DNA of 64,000 bases from VBAS01 sp963773465 (GCA_963773465.1 CAVZBF010000004.1:620001-684000); one strand, 5' to 3'. Shown: positions 37,369 to 47,154, counted from the first letter of the stretch. Program-made: numbers and translations. The notes: a model not told the origin generated them from the sequence alone.

Positions 37369-38535
37369 TTATACTATCACTGCGTCATCATGCCGCTGCT
37401 CGTCATCATGATGCGCTCCTTCAAATGCCTGGCCGATAAATACAGCTGTCAGCATTGTAAAAATGAATGCCTGGATAAATGCACCAATATTTCAATGAAA
37501 TAAATAAATATTGTAAATCCAATCGAGAAGATGAAGTTCCCCAACCTGCATACACATTTAATCCTGCCGAAAATAAAAATCAGTGAAATCAGACATATAA
37601 TAATAATATGCCCGGCTACCATGTTTGCAAAAAGACGAATGATCAATGCCAATGGCTTAATGAACACGCTCAGAAACTTCCACCGGAACCAGAATAAATT
37701 TAACCCCCAATGGCATTCCCGGCGGATTAAAAATATGACCCCAGTAATGTTTGTTGGAACTGACCAGAATCACTACAAATGAAATAAGACCCAGTACACT
37801 GTAAAAGCGATATTACCTGTTACGTTTGCAGTGCCGGGTATTAAGACCAAAAATGTTATTGATAAGAATAAAAAAGAAAACAGTAAGCAGGTAAGGCAAA
37901 TATTTTTCCCATTTGTTACCAAGGTTTGGCTTTGCTACTTCATCACGAACAAAAGTAATAATTGGTTCCATTAAATTTTGCAAACCTTTTGGAGCAGAAT
38001 TAACACCATATCCTCTTTTATACCTTTTAGCAATCGATATCATGATCCAAACAACAATGTCAAAGCCAGGAGCATTTGAACAACATTTCGGGTAAGAGAA
38101 AAATCATACACTTTTACTGAATGTATCAATTTTACCATCTGCATCCAACCGGAACGATCTTGCCTGCATGCAATCCTTCTTTTTTTACATCAACGCCTTC
38201 TTCTTTTAATTCTTCAATATATTCTTCAGTCAGCAAGCGATAACCTTTATACCTTCTTCGCCATGATGAAATTTTGAAGACATGAAAACAGTCAAAGCCT
38301 TTTTGAGGAGAATATAAAATAACAGGAAGAGGAATACCTACAGGTTTATGCGTGCCATCCTTTTTAATGATATCAAAAAAATGAAATTCGTGTGCATCCA
38401 GAATGTGGCCGAAAATGACTTCCTGGGCATTAAAACCTTCCTTTTTTTCTCGTCCATCACCTTCTTTGCGCTAGCAGAAGGTAAAGAAATAAGAAGTGAA
38501 AATATGCTGAAAACCGCTACAGTAAAGGATTTCAT
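37369..38535 (-). CDS. atpB: ATP synthase F0 subunit a (frameshifted)
   Basis: Stator channel subunit of about 389 aa, with the long N-terminal extension usual in Bacteroidota. This comprises a signal-like MKSFTVAVFSIFSLLISLPS and a soluble region with GHILDAHEFHFFDI. The transmembrane core includes KYLPYLLTVFFFILINNIFG and the essential Arg in LALIIRLFANMVAGH. A His/Asp-rich tail ends the protein. At least four breaks are present (about 38440, 38250-38150, 38055, 37845, 37690 and 37490 regions). The first gene of the operon, with a -7 box upstream. Confidence 0.9.
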
Positions 38536-38570
38536 AAGCCTTGAGGTCATACCCATCCCGAAATTTGGCG

Positions 38571-38578
38571 CAAAGATA
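38571..38578 (-). promoter_or_regulatory. -7 box of the atp operon
   Basis: TATCTTTG on the minus strand, an exact match to TAnnTTTG, 35 nt before the atpB start. No -33 TTG was seen. Confidence 0.5.
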
Positions 38579-38650
38579 AGGGTGCAGGTGTAAAAAACCT
38601 TGAAATTGAAGTGGCCTGAATAAAAAAAGAAGTAGTGGTTTTACAGACAA

Positions 38651-39565
38651 TTACAATGAAATTTTTAAGCCTTCGACAGCAACATTAAATCCTTTGCTTC
38701 TCACTTCTTTATACTCCTTTGATGACTTATCAATTAATGGATTCGTATGATTGAAATGAATGAAGAAAATCTTCTGTTTTTCCGTTAATGACAAGTCCTT
38801 AAAAAGTTCAGTGGATTCCTGCACAAAAGGATGCGGCACTTCATTCATGTTGCGGCCGGGCAGTTCTCCATCTTTATAAAATGTGCCATCCAAAAAGAGA
38901 TAGTCGTATTGTTGCACCATTTGCTTTATATCCTTTTCCCATTTTTGCCATTTATCAATATCCGGGATAAAAAGAACTGACTTGCTTCCGGTTTTGATTG
39001 AATAAGCCAACTGTTTCAGAAAATTCATCACGATGCGGAACAAGCAAAGGAGTAACGTAGATCTTATCTGTAAGCTTTATAACACTGTCTGCTTTTAATT
39101 TTTTCAATTCAATATTTTTTAAACTCACCAACTGGCTCCATGGACCATTGCCCGTTAAATAATCATACATGCGGGGCATCGCATACACAGGAATTTCTTT
39201 AGCATTCAATGCTTCCCTTCCCAAATACATTAATCCTGTATAGTGGCCCATATGGGCATGCGTAAGAAATATACCTGATAAACTTGCATTTTGGAATTTA
39301 TTTGTTTGCATGTAATTGTTCGGTAAGATCAGGTGTTGCATCAAAAATCCATTTTTGATTTGTTGCGGGATCAACTAGAGCAAGACAAGAAACTTTTTGT
39401 TTCGTAATCTTTTTATCCCAATATTTTTTACAACAGTCTTTATCACAGCCGATCTGCGGATAGCCTGCATCCTGTGCGATACCGAGTACAATTATGAAAG
39501 GATCTTGGGCTGCCGGTTGAAACGAAGTGAATAGAAAAAATATGTATTAATAATCTGCAGATCAT
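38651..39565 (-). CDS. PqqB-like MBL-fold metallo-hydrolase (frameshifted)
   Basis: Secreted metallo-beta-lactamase-fold protein resembling PqqB. A signal peptide is read as MICRLLIHIFFLFTSFQPA once a missing T in a T-run near 39545 is restored. It is followed by IIVLGIAQDAGYPQIGC and DKDCCKKYW, the Cys-containing segment shared by this group. The zinc motif is THAHMGHYTG. A second break near 39015 separates HRDEFSETV from AYSIKTGSKSVLF. No pqq genes are nearby, so PQQ synthesis is unlikely. It starts 18 nt after the ABC exporter gene, on the same strand. Confidence 0.8.
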
Positions 39566-39582
39566 CAGCGACAAGTTACAAT

Positions 39583-41389
39583 TTATGCCACTGACTTATG
39601 TTTTTCAAATTGCAATTGATACAATTTTTGATAATACCCATCCCTGGTTATTAATTCATCATGAGTGCCGATCTCTTTTACTTCACCTTTATCCAGTACA
39701 ATTATTTTATCTGCCTTGCGAATGGTAGACAGCCGGTGTGCAATAACGATCGACGTGCGGCCGGAAATTAATTTATCAATCGCATGCTGTATCATCATTT
39801 CACTTTCCGTATCAACAGAAGAGGTGGCTTCATCAAGAATAAGAATAGAAGGGTTATAAAGCAATGCCCGGATGAAGGAAAGTAATTGCCGTTGCCCCAA
39901 CGACAAAGTAGCTCCTCTTTCCATTACATTGAAATCATAATTATCCGGCAACTCCATAATAAAATCATGCATGTCGATCAGCTTCGCTGCTTCGATCACT
40001 TTTTCTTTTGAGATATCAGTATTACGGAGTGTGATATTATCAATAATAGAACCGGAGAACAGAAAAACATCCTGCAACACAACACCAACACTTTTGCGAA
40101 GCGTATCGATATCATATTTATCAATGTTGACATCGTCGATTTTTATTTCTCCGCGTTGAATATGATAAAGACGATTTAATAAACTGATGATCGTTGTTTT
40201 TCCGCTTCCGGTGTGTCCAACAATAGCAATGGTTTCTCCGGGGTTCACAGTAAAAGAAATATTCTTTAGAACAGGATTATCAGGATTATACCCAAACACT
40301 ACACTTTCAAATTCAATTTTACCTTTTATATGATCCGGCTTATATGCATTTGCAGTGGAAGGATGCAGGTGATCTTCATTATCCAATACTTTAAAAACTC
40401 TTTCACTCGCCACCATTCCCATTTGCAATACGTTGAATTTATCTGCTATTACCCGCAACGGACGAAAGATCAGGTTCAGGCAAAGAATGAATGCCATCAA
40501 TGTTCCCTGCTGGCTTGTCTCTTAGATCAAGAGCCTCTTGTGATGTGCGGTAAACAATTAAACCAATGGATGTAGCCAAAATGATCTCTACGATCGGGAA
40601 AAAAACTGAATAAGCCCAGATGGCATTGATGTTAGCATTGCGGTGCTCTTTATTTATGTTCTTAAATTTTTCAAACTCCCTGTCTTCTGCAGCAAATGCC
40701 TGCACCACCTGCATGCCGGTAATATGTTCCTGCACAAATGCGTTTAAATTAGCAACTGCATTTCGTACACGATGAAAGGATTTGTTTACACTCTCTTTGA
40801 AGTAATACGTTGCTAATAATAAGATCGGGAAAGGTATCAGCGCAATTAATGTTAATTGCCAGTCGGCCCAGATCATATATCCCAATACACAAATAATTGA
40901 AAGCAGGTCAGCAATGATGGGAATAAATCCGTCGGCAAAAACATCATTGATCCTTTCAATATCATCTACGGTTCTTGTCGTCAACGTTCCAATCGGTGTT
41001 TTATCAAACTGCGAAAGATTTAATGAAAGAATTTTTTTATACACTTTTACCCGCAGATCTTTTACAACATTTTGTCCCAGCCAGGCAGTACTATATGAAA
41101 AATAAAAACGTAATCCTGTTTCCACAAAAAGAAACACGATCTGAATAACCGTGATCAATATCAGCATTTCAGTTATCGATAACCCGTTGAAGTAGGTTAC
41201 CTCTTTATCTCCGGCGATGTAGTTGTCGACGGTTAACTGAATAAGTATGGGACGAACAGGAGTAAAAATTGCCAGTACGATCGCCAATGCAATGGACCAA
41301 TAAAATCTTCTTTTATAAGGAGCGGCAAACCGCATTACCCTTTTTAAAAGATCGTAGTCAAAAAATTTTTTATTGATAGCCCTGGCCAT
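39583..41389 (-). CDS. ABC exporter, fused membrane and ATPase domains (frameshifted)
   Basis: MsbA-like half-transporter of about 602 aa. The N-terminal membrane domain has six helices (from YWSIALAIVLAIFTPVRPILIQL to IVEIILATSIGLIVY). The ATPase domain has Walker A GHTGSGKTT, signature LSLGQRQLL, Walker B SILILDEATSSVD and switch His in IVIAHRL. An extra T at 40503-40504 (A on the coding strand) breaks the frame between DKPAG and TLMAFILCLN. Lipid or peptide export is the family range. A TACATTTG -7 box lies at 41402-41409. Confidence 0.92.
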
Positions 41390-41401
41390 TTTTATAAACA
41401 A

Positions 41402-41409
41402 CAAATGTA
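41402..41409 (-). promoter_or_regulatory. -7 box of the ABC exporter
   Basis: TACATTTG on the minus strand, an exact consensus match, 12 nt before the start. No -33 TTG was seen. Confidence 0.45.
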
Positions 41410-41459
41410 AAAAGAAGAAGACTAAGGCTGTTACCGGTTATCAGGAACTTAGTTAATTC

Positions 41460-43724
41460 TTAACGGTTATTAGTGAGGGGTAACCTGTTTTCATTTTCAC
41501 TTTTCACAATATCGGATTCGGTTTCGCCAATGGCGATCCTGTAAGCTTTAATAAAAATAGCGCCGAGATTTTTATGAGGGGGAACATAATCTTCAAATAT
41601 CTCGTTGGTAACCATCTTATCAAGTTCTTTCCAGAAAGGTATCCACTCCACGGAATTTCCATTTCGCAGAGTTTCGCCCAGTAATTTTAAAAAAGGATTA
41701 TTTACCGGCGCATCGGCAATTTGCTTGGTTCCTATAATATGTGCATCCGGAGCTTTTACCAAAATATCATGAATCAAATTATAACCGCCGCAAGAGCCCA
41801 TGAACACGATCTTTGACGTAGAGAACATTTGCCTGATAGTATACTTGGCATTGTAACTATGTCCGCGGTTGATTGTGATCGTTGGCTTAAGATTATTTCT
41901 TTCAAGATAATTACACAATGCTTCCTGCGCCTTTGCATCTTCATCTTTTTCTTCGGGTAATGGTTTGTTTAAATAAAGGCTTACCGGTTTTCCTTTCACT
42001 GAACTGATCGTTACCCATTGATTATTGCTGCGATCGATCTTCCAGTTGGCATTATTGAACAAATTAACGATATATGGGAACACGCCAATGCCATCTTTAT
42101 CTCCGTACATGAATACCTGGATGATGATGGAACCATTTTCATTTTGCAGGTCTTTATTGGCCACACCATATACGGGGGGAATACCCAATGCGCTGGTAAG
42201 ATCTATTTTATTTGTTGTATCAGCAGAAAGGAAAAGCTTTTCCAGGATGCGGTACATCTCAATTCCTCTCTTATTATTTGTGGCAATATTGCGCTGGTAA
42301 TTTGCCTTGATATTTACCAGCATATCATTCGCAACCGGCTTCATCGTTTCCACAATGCTCGCATAAGAATCTGCCACATCTACTCCATCTTCGAGACCAC
42401 CTGATTTTTCAAGTCCGCTTACAAAGGCCCGCATCAGGTCATTTGCATTTTGCTGATCTTTAAAAGATGCAAGGAAAGTGCTGAGCGTATTATAAGCTGC
42501 TGACATTTTTATCATCTTCCTGTACTTATCAAAATTTACGCTCATCAGCAAAGAATCTCCCCTGTTGCCAATGCGGCTCATCATTAAAGGAAATATACCT
42601 TTTACAAAACTTGACGTATAAATAATGCCGTCGCTTAATACAGCGAGATAATAAAGTTCCTGTGCAGACATTGGTTGAATGATCCTGAACCGTGTTACAG
42701 CATCTTCATTATGCAAGGCATTTATCTTATTTACAAATACCTGCACCGCTTTCCTTTCCATCATGTCATAAAGTGCCTTGGACTCAAGCGCGGTGTCCTT
42801 ATTTATTAACCTTGCGGTATAATCGATATGCGTTCTTACCAGCAGCTTGAAATATTGTATCGAGTCATTGCGCACCGCATCTATTTCGGACAATGTCATT
42901 TTTCCATTTACAATATTGTCAAGGAAAGGAAAATACAATTGACCACTCCCGCCACTTGTTGTCATTTTAGCTACCGCCTGCACAAATGGATCTTTTACCT
43001 TTTTGATCCGGGTGGCGAGAATATTATTAGCTGCAGCATAATCATACAATTGTTTTGGATAAAGACGTCCTGCGGCAATAATTAAACTATCGGCAAATGG
43101 CAGTTCAGGAAGTCTTGGAAGTGAAGTAAGTAATGTTGCAAAAGTTTGTTCGGGATGTATCTCACAATATTTTCTTACGATAACATTCTTTGAATTTCTG
43201 TAACCGGGATTTTTTTCAAAAGCGGTACAATCAAGCAATGGCCTTGCTACATCATATGGAAGCTGCTCGATATAATTTTCAATGCTTGCTTTTTGTATGT
43301 CGATTTCCATGCATCGTTCATACGCTTCTAAAATATTCGGAAGGTATGTTACCACGAAACGGTTGTATCGCCAATTGGTATTCATGTCACGCAGCAATCT
43401 TTCCATGCCACGGAGATAAAGAACTTTTACCTGGCCGCCTATCGTTGAATCTTTCTCGATTTTTTTCTGGAGCTCATTTACTTTTCCTAGCAGCGCATTT
43501 GTGATTTGAATATTTATTTCTTCGTTAGCAGAAGGCGTAAAAAGCTTATCATCGTTCTTATCGGATTGCAGTGCCTTTTTCTGTTCAGAATCTACGTAAG
43601 CATGAAACAGCTCACGGCTGCGGTCCGGCTTGAGTGTGGGGTCCTTTGGAGCCTGGGCAAAAGAAGTAAAGGCTGCAAAAAGAAAAAGGGACAAAAAGTA
43701 GGCGTATTGGCGAATTGCTATCAT
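41460..43724 (-). CDS. Large secreted protein with possible caspase-like C-terminus
   Basis: Intact protein of 754 aa with signal peptide (MIAIRQYAYFLSLFLFAAFTSFAQ). Residues 60-560 are mostly helical and unrecognised. The last 200 residues alternate strands and helices: a His after a strand in ITINRGHSY (His622), then a strand ending KIVFMGSCGGYN (Cys645). This His/Cys spacing and the G-x-C-G context resemble the dyad of the caspase-hemoglobinase fold, followed by a further strand HIIGTKQIAD. Peptidase activity is inference only. A -7 box lies upstream. Confidence 0.6.
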   Translation of the reverse strand: MIAIRQYAYFLSLFLFAAFTSFAQAPKDPTLKPDRSRELFHAYVDSEQKKALQSDKNDDKLFTPSANEEINIQITNALLGKVNELQKKIEKDSTIGGQVKVLYLRGMERLLRDMNTNWRYNRFVVTYLPNILEAYERCMEIDIQKASIENYIEQLPYDVARPLLDCTAFEKNPGYRNSKNVIVRKYCEIHPEQTFATLLTSLPRLPELPFADSLIIAAGRLYPKQLYDYAAANNILATRIKKVKDPFVQAVAKMTTSGGSGQLYFPFLDNIVNGKMTLSEIDAVRNDSIQYFKLLVRTHIDYTARLINKDTALESKALYDMMERKAVQVFVNKINALHNEDAVTRFRIIQPMSAQELYYLAVLSDGIIYTSSFVKGIFPLMMSRIGNRGDSLLMSVNFDKYRKMIKMSAAYNTLSTFLASFKDQQNANDLMRAFVSGLEKSGGLEDGVDVADSYASIVETMKPVANDMLVNIKANYQRNIATNNKRGIEMYRILEKLFLSADTTNKIDLTSALGIPPVYGVANKDLQNENGSIIIQVFMYGDKDGIGVFPYIVNLFNNANWKIDRSNNQWVTISSVKGKPVSLYLNKPLPEEKDEDAKAQEALCNYLERNNLKPTITINRGHSYNAKYTIRQMFSTSKIVFMGSCGGYNLIHDILVKAPDAHIIGTKQIADAPVNNPFLKLLGETLRNGNSVEWIPFWKELDKMVTNEIFEDYVPPHKNLGAIFIKAYRIAIGETESDIVKSENENRLPLTNNR

Positions 43725-43735
43725 AAGGATGGTTA

Positions 43736-43743
43736 CAAAAATA
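43736..43743 (-). promoter_or_regulatory. -7 box of the large secreted protein
   Basis: TATTTTTG on the minus strand matches TAnnTTTG, 11 nt before the ATG. No -33 TTG was seen. Confidence 0.4.
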
Positions 43744-43890
43744 AACTATTCATTTTTAAAAGGTACGAGTCGGGTACAGACAGCATTTCCGGTTAAATAG
43801 CGGCTAATTGCATGTTAAAATTATTCATTAATCCTGAATACCGGAAGCTTTATTAATTTTTCATTAAGTCTGTGTTAGGCCGGGCAGGTT

Positions 43891-43923
43891 TTGCAGGGTA
43901 AAAAACATTTTAGGTTAGGTTTG
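43891..43923 (+). promoter_or_regulatory. Promoter of the two-component operon
   Basis: TTG at 43891-43893, a 22-nt spacer (slightly long) and TAGGTTTG at 43916-43923, an exact -7 match. The leader is about 14 nt. Confidence 0.6.
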
Positions 43924-43943
43924 CGAAAATTTAACCCGATCGC

Positions 43944-44621
43944 ATGGATATCAGGTCACGAAAAGTTTTAATTGCTGATGACGAGCCGGATATACTTGAG
44001 ATACTTAAGTATAACCTGCTGAAAGAGGGCTACCAGGTAGTGACCGCAAAAGACGGTGATGAGGCAATTGAAAAAGCCAAGATGTTTAATCCCGACCTGA
44101 TAGTGCTGGATATAATGATGCCGAAAAAAAATGGAGTGGAAGTATGTGAGATCCTCCGCCTGCTGCCGGCTTTTAAAAGTACACTGATACTTTTTCTCAC
44201 TGCGCTGAGTGATGAAGCAACGCAGATAAGGGGATTGGAAACCGGCGCCGATGATTATATCAATAAACCTATAAGCCCAAAAGTTTTTCTTAGTAAAATA
44301 AGTTCACTGTTCAGACGCATAAATAAAAATGAGGCGAAGGTTATTGCAGTGAATGGACTTATCATCGATCCTGAAAAATTTATTGTTCAATACGAAGGCA
44401 AGGATATATTGCTTGCGAAAAAGGAATTCGAATTGCTTTACCTGCTTGCATCAAAACCCGGAAGAGTGTTTGTAAGAAATGAGATCCTCAGCCAGGTATG
44501 GGGGGCCGAAGTGATCGTTGGCGATCGCACCATTGATGTTCATATCCGTAAGATTCGCCAGAAACTTGGTGTGGATTGTATTACCACTGTAAAGGGTGTT
44601 GGGTATAAGTTTGAGTTGTAA
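43944..44621 (+). CDS. Response regulator, OmpR/PhoB family
   Basis: Two-component regulator of 225 aa. The receiver domain has the acidic pair at Asp12-Asp13 (LIADDEPD), the phospho-acceptor Asp56 in IVLDIMMP and the conserved Lys in YINKPISP. The DNA-binding winged helix runs from about residue 130 (IVQYEGKDILLAKKEFELLYLLASKPG) to RTIDVHIRKIRQKLG and TVKGVGYKFE. The neighbouring phosphate-type transporter genes suggest a PhoB-like role. Its stop codon is the first base triplet of a heptad repeat. Confidence 0.93.
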   Translation: MDIRSRKVLIADDEPDILEILKYNLLKEGYQVVTAKDGDEAIEKAKMFNPDLIVLDIMMPKKNGVEVCEILRLLPAFKSTLILFLTALSDEATQIRGLETGADDYINKPISPKVFLSKISSLFRRINKNEAKVIAVNGLIIDPEKFIVQYEGKDILLAKKEFELLYLLASKPGRVFVRNEILSQVWGAEVIVGDRTIDVHIRKIRQKLGVDCITTVKGVGYKFEL

Positions 44622-44776
44622 GGCGCAAGGTACAAGGCATAAGGCGCAAGGCACAAGGCACAAGGCACAAGGGACAATATTCAAGAACAAGGCTCAAATT
44701 ACAGCCTGCTTCTAATTTATAAACTTAATTACTCTTCAACTCTTGTGCCTTGTACCTTGCGCCTTGTCCCTTGTAT
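44619..44776. repeat. Heptad repeat cluster between the two-component genes
   Basis: Eight consecutive 7-mers from 44619 (TAAGGCG, CAAGGTA, CAAGGCA, TAAGGCG, then CAAGGCA three times and CAAGGGA) and, after 65 nt, five 7-mers from 44742 in the opposite orientation (CTTGTGC, CTTGTAC, CTTGCGC, CTTGTCC, CTTGTAT). The arms can pair. The first unit includes the regulator's stop codon. Confidence 0.9.
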
Positions 44777-44785
44777 CTTCGTATT

Positions 44786-45835
44786 ATGCTTTCTCCCAAA
44801 AACATTTCTCCACGGCAGCTTTCATTTTTTACTGCTTTGATATTAGCGGTTCCTATCAGCCTTTTAATACTTGCAATTGAAAAAAACTGGCTATGGGGCC
44901 TGGGTTCATTTATTGTAATACTTGGTGGCAGCTATTTACTGATATCTTTTGTACTGGAACGATTTATTTACCGGAAAATAAAGCTCATTTATAAATTCAT
45001 TTATCAAACAAAAGCTACCAAGAAAGAAGAGGTATACTATAAATACATACTACCGCAACGAAGCATTGATGAAGTAAGGGAAGATGTAGAAAAATGGGCA
45101 GAAGAAAATGAACAGGAAATGGAATTGCTGAAACAAAACGAACAGTTTCGCCGCGAGTTCCTGCAAAATCTTTCTCATGAATTCAAAACGCCAATATTTG
45201 CCATACAGGGTTATGTAGAAAGTTTGTTGAGCGGTGGCATGCATAATCCCGAGATCAATAAGCGCTTTCTGGAAAACACAGAAAAGAATGTTGAACGTCT
45301 CAGCAATCTTATCCAGGACCTTGACGAAATATCAAAACTTGAAAGAGGTGAACTCGTATTAACGAAAACAAATTTCATCATCCAGGATTTTGTAAAAGAA
45401 GTTTTTGAAAGTCTTTCGATAAAAGCGTTAAGCCAGGGTATCGAGTTTAGCATTAAAAAAGGCTGTGAATCTCCCCTTTCGGTTTTTGCCGACAAAGAAA
45501 AAATAAGACAACTGCTTATCAACCTTCTTGACAATTCAATTAAATATGGAAAGCAGGGCGGTCATATTGTGGCAAGCTTGTATAAAGTGGATGAAAAACA
45601 TATATTGATTGAATTAAGTGATGACGGAATTGGTATTCCCGAAAAAAATCTGGCAAGAATTTTTGAACGTTTTTACCGGACCGAAGGCGGCCGCAGCCGT
45701 GATATTACAGGCAGTGGATTAGGTCTTGCCATTTGCAAACATATCATAGAAGCACATGGACAAACGATCCATGTAAGAAGTACTGAAGGCGTTGGGACTA
45801 CGATTGGGTTTACTTTGGAGGCGCGGAAAGAATAG
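44786..45835 (+). CDS. Sensor histidine kinase
   Basis: Membrane histidine kinase of 349 aa, starting at MLSPKNISPRQ. The frame is open upstream only through the heptad repeat, so that extension is rejected. Two transmembrane helices (residues 13-33 and 38-58) leave almost no periplasmic loop, as in some PhoR-like kinases. A linker leads to the phospho-acceptor His131 in FLQNLSHEFKTPIF. The ATP-binding boxes are LLINLLDNSIKYG, ELSDDGIGIP and GSGLGLAICKHII. It is co-oriented with the response regulator, with the heptad repeat between them. Confidence 0.93.
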   Translation: MLSPKNISPRQLSFFTALILAVPISLLILAIEKNWLWGLGSFIVILGGSYLLISFVLERFIYRKIKLIYKFIYQTKATKKEEVYYKYILPQRSIDEVREDVEKWAEENEQEMELLKQNEQFRREFLQNLSHEFKTPIFAIQGYVESLLSGGMHNPEINKRFLENTEKNVERLSNLIQDLDEISKLERGELVLTKTNFIIQDFVKEVFESLSIKALSQGIEFSIKKGCESPLSVFADKEKIRQLLINLLDNSIKYGKQGGHIVASLYKVDEKHILIELSDDGIGIPEKNLARIFERFYRTEGGRSRDITGSGLGLAICKHIIEAHGQTIHVRSTEGVGTTIGFTLEARKE

Positions 45836-45856
45836 GATAAGGTTGAGATTGAGAGG

Positions 45857-46264
45857 TTAATAATAAGTTGGCATTCCTTGTTCCAGCGCATTTAAGAAAT
45901 CTATTGCTTCGCCGCTCATTTTAGTACTCATCAGTTTTCCATTTAGTAAAAAAGCAAAATGATTGCATGAATCATTCTTCATTTTAAAATCCACTTCCTG
46001 CATTTGCTGCCCCTTCTTGTAAAAAAACATTTTGCCGTCATAGCCGCATTTGAATTGCCCGGTTTCTTTTGCATCGATAAATTCTATTAACCGGTTAATA
46101 GCTTTTGATTCTGCTGTCTGCACCGTTTTTGTAATAGCTCCTGCCTGCTCGTCCTTAAAATGGATGACTAAACTATCGGCTGAGGAAAAGTTTTGAGTGA
46201 TGGCGGATTGTTTACAGCTACACAATAAGATTCCGGCGATCAGGACAAATAAATAAGATTTCAT
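45857..46264 (-). CDS. Hypothetical lipoprotein
   Basis: Protein of 135 aa with lipobox signal MKSYLFVLIAGILLCSCKQS (lipidation at Cys17, with Cys15 also possible). The mature part contains ETGQFKCGYDGKMFFYKKG and NDSCNHFAFLLNGK, with two cysteines that may pair. No family is recognised. It is convergent with the histidine kinase gene 22 nt away and probably independent of it. Confidence 0.7.
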   Translation of the reverse strand: MKSYLFVLIAGILLCSCKQSAITQNFSSADSLVIHFKDEQAGAITKTVQTAESKAINRLIEFIDAKETGQFKCGYDGKMFFYKKGQQMQEVDFKMKNDSCNHFAFLLNGKLMSTKMSGEAIDFLNALEQGMPTYY

Positions 46265-46286
46265 TCTTTAAAGTTAGTAATAAAAA

Positions 46287-46305
46287 ATCCCGCTTACAGC
46301 GGGAT
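46287..46305 (-). terminator. Terminator of the gene at 46334
   Basis: ATCCCGC-TTACA-GCGGGAT, with six A on the plus strand giving a U-run on the minus strand after the stem. Confidence 0.85.
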
Positions 46306-46333
46306 GATCAATATAACAGGAACCGATACTTTA

Positions 46334-46822
46334 CTATAAAATAATTGCATCATTGAAAACAGGGCTTGCAGTAACCGTGCCTTTCAAAAACAGGTACCAG
46401 GAAACTGCAATTATAAATGAGGCTGGCTGCACTTTTGCTTTTTTCGAATTGTCGTCATCAAAAGAAAGCTGGCAGGTATAAATAAGGTTGCGGCGCGAAC
46501 CTTTATAAATTTTCAATTCAGGCGCTGCACCATGCGTAATAACAAACCGGTATTTTATATTTTCCATTTCAACGGAACCGTGTGTATCGGAGAAATTATC
46601 GTACGTCAATGACCCGATGCGGACGCCATATTCATTTTTCAGGATAAGTTTTGTCCTGAGCAAGCCTTCATCATCAATGATCAATACTCTCCTCTCCTTT
46701 TCTGTTTCCACTCTTGCGGTATGCAGGTCTTTTTTATAACGAAGTTTTAAAACCACGTTCTCATCTTCTTTCAAAAGATAATCTTGTTGTCCGGCGATGT
46801 TTTTTACTGAAACGATATTCAT
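46334..46822 (-). CDS. Conserved-looking hypothetical protein
   Basis: Protein of 162 aa without signal peptide. The N-terminal 120 residues are beta-rich and charged (ENVVLKLRYKKDLHTARVETEKERRVLIIDDEGLLRTKLILK), followed by PASFIIAVSWYLFLKGTVT near the C-terminus, one possible membrane helix. The pattern is reminiscent of LURP/tubby-like or DUF567 scaffolds in having repeated short strands, but this is a guess. It has its own terminator. Function unknown. Confidence 0.6.
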   Translation of the reverse strand: MNIVSVKNIAGQQDYLLKEDENVVLKLRYKKDLHTARVETEKERRVLIIDDEGLLRTKLILKNEYGVRIGSLTYDNFSDTHGSVEMENIKYRFVITHGAAPELKIYKGSRRNLIYTCQLSFDDDNSKKAKVQPASFIIAVSWYLFLKGTVTASPVFNDAIIL

Positions 46823-46939
46823 AATGTAGTTGGTTGTGCAGTCAATTTAGGTCTAATAGAAGGCCAAAATGCCAGGTTAATGAAAACGTAATAATAAATT
46901 AATAATGGAACGTTTGTTTTTGGAAATTACCGTCGACGT

Positions 46940-47150
46940 GGCAATAAAAAAACCGTCTAGCCTTGGGCTAGACGGCAACTGCATGAGGAATCAACTTACT
47001 AACCCCGGAGAACCGATCCGGGATGTATATATATATTGAGTAGATAAGAACTGAATGCAAAATGCAATACAAGTATTATACCAAGGTTATGGCCCGGTTA
47101 CCGATGTGTTAATTGTGCAAAACCCGGTAGCCGGGCAAAGCTCACCAATA
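46940..47150 (-). ncRNA. Candidate structured RNA region between two terminators
   Basis: About 210 nt without an ORF between the terminator at 47155-47176 and another at 46953-46975 (CCGTCTAGCC pairs with GGCTAGACGG, U-run on the minus strand). Inside are a 12-bp stem (GCCCGGTTACCG at 47092-47103 with 47125-47136, one G-U pair on RNA) and a short CCCGG/CCGGG stem near 47004-47024. The lower terminator would otherwise end nothing. No promoter is clear and no known RNA family was recognised. Confidence 0.3.
46953..46975 (-). terminator. Strong hairpin terminator
   Basis: CCGTCTAGCC-TTG-GGCTAGACGG, a perfect 10-bp stem with eight A on the plus side, so a U-run on the minus strand. Confidence 0.85.
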
Positions 47151-47154
47151 AAAA

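Noticed and set aside
33541..38535. Frame changes as programmed ribosomal frameshifting in the TonB receptor and atp genes.
   Set aside because: Breaks are too many, in different directions, and without a consistent slippery site. They also affect many unrelated genes.
44619..44776. Regular repeats that could suggest a CRISPR array.
   Set aside because: The unit is 7 nt with no spacers, and the second half is inverted. There are no cas genes.
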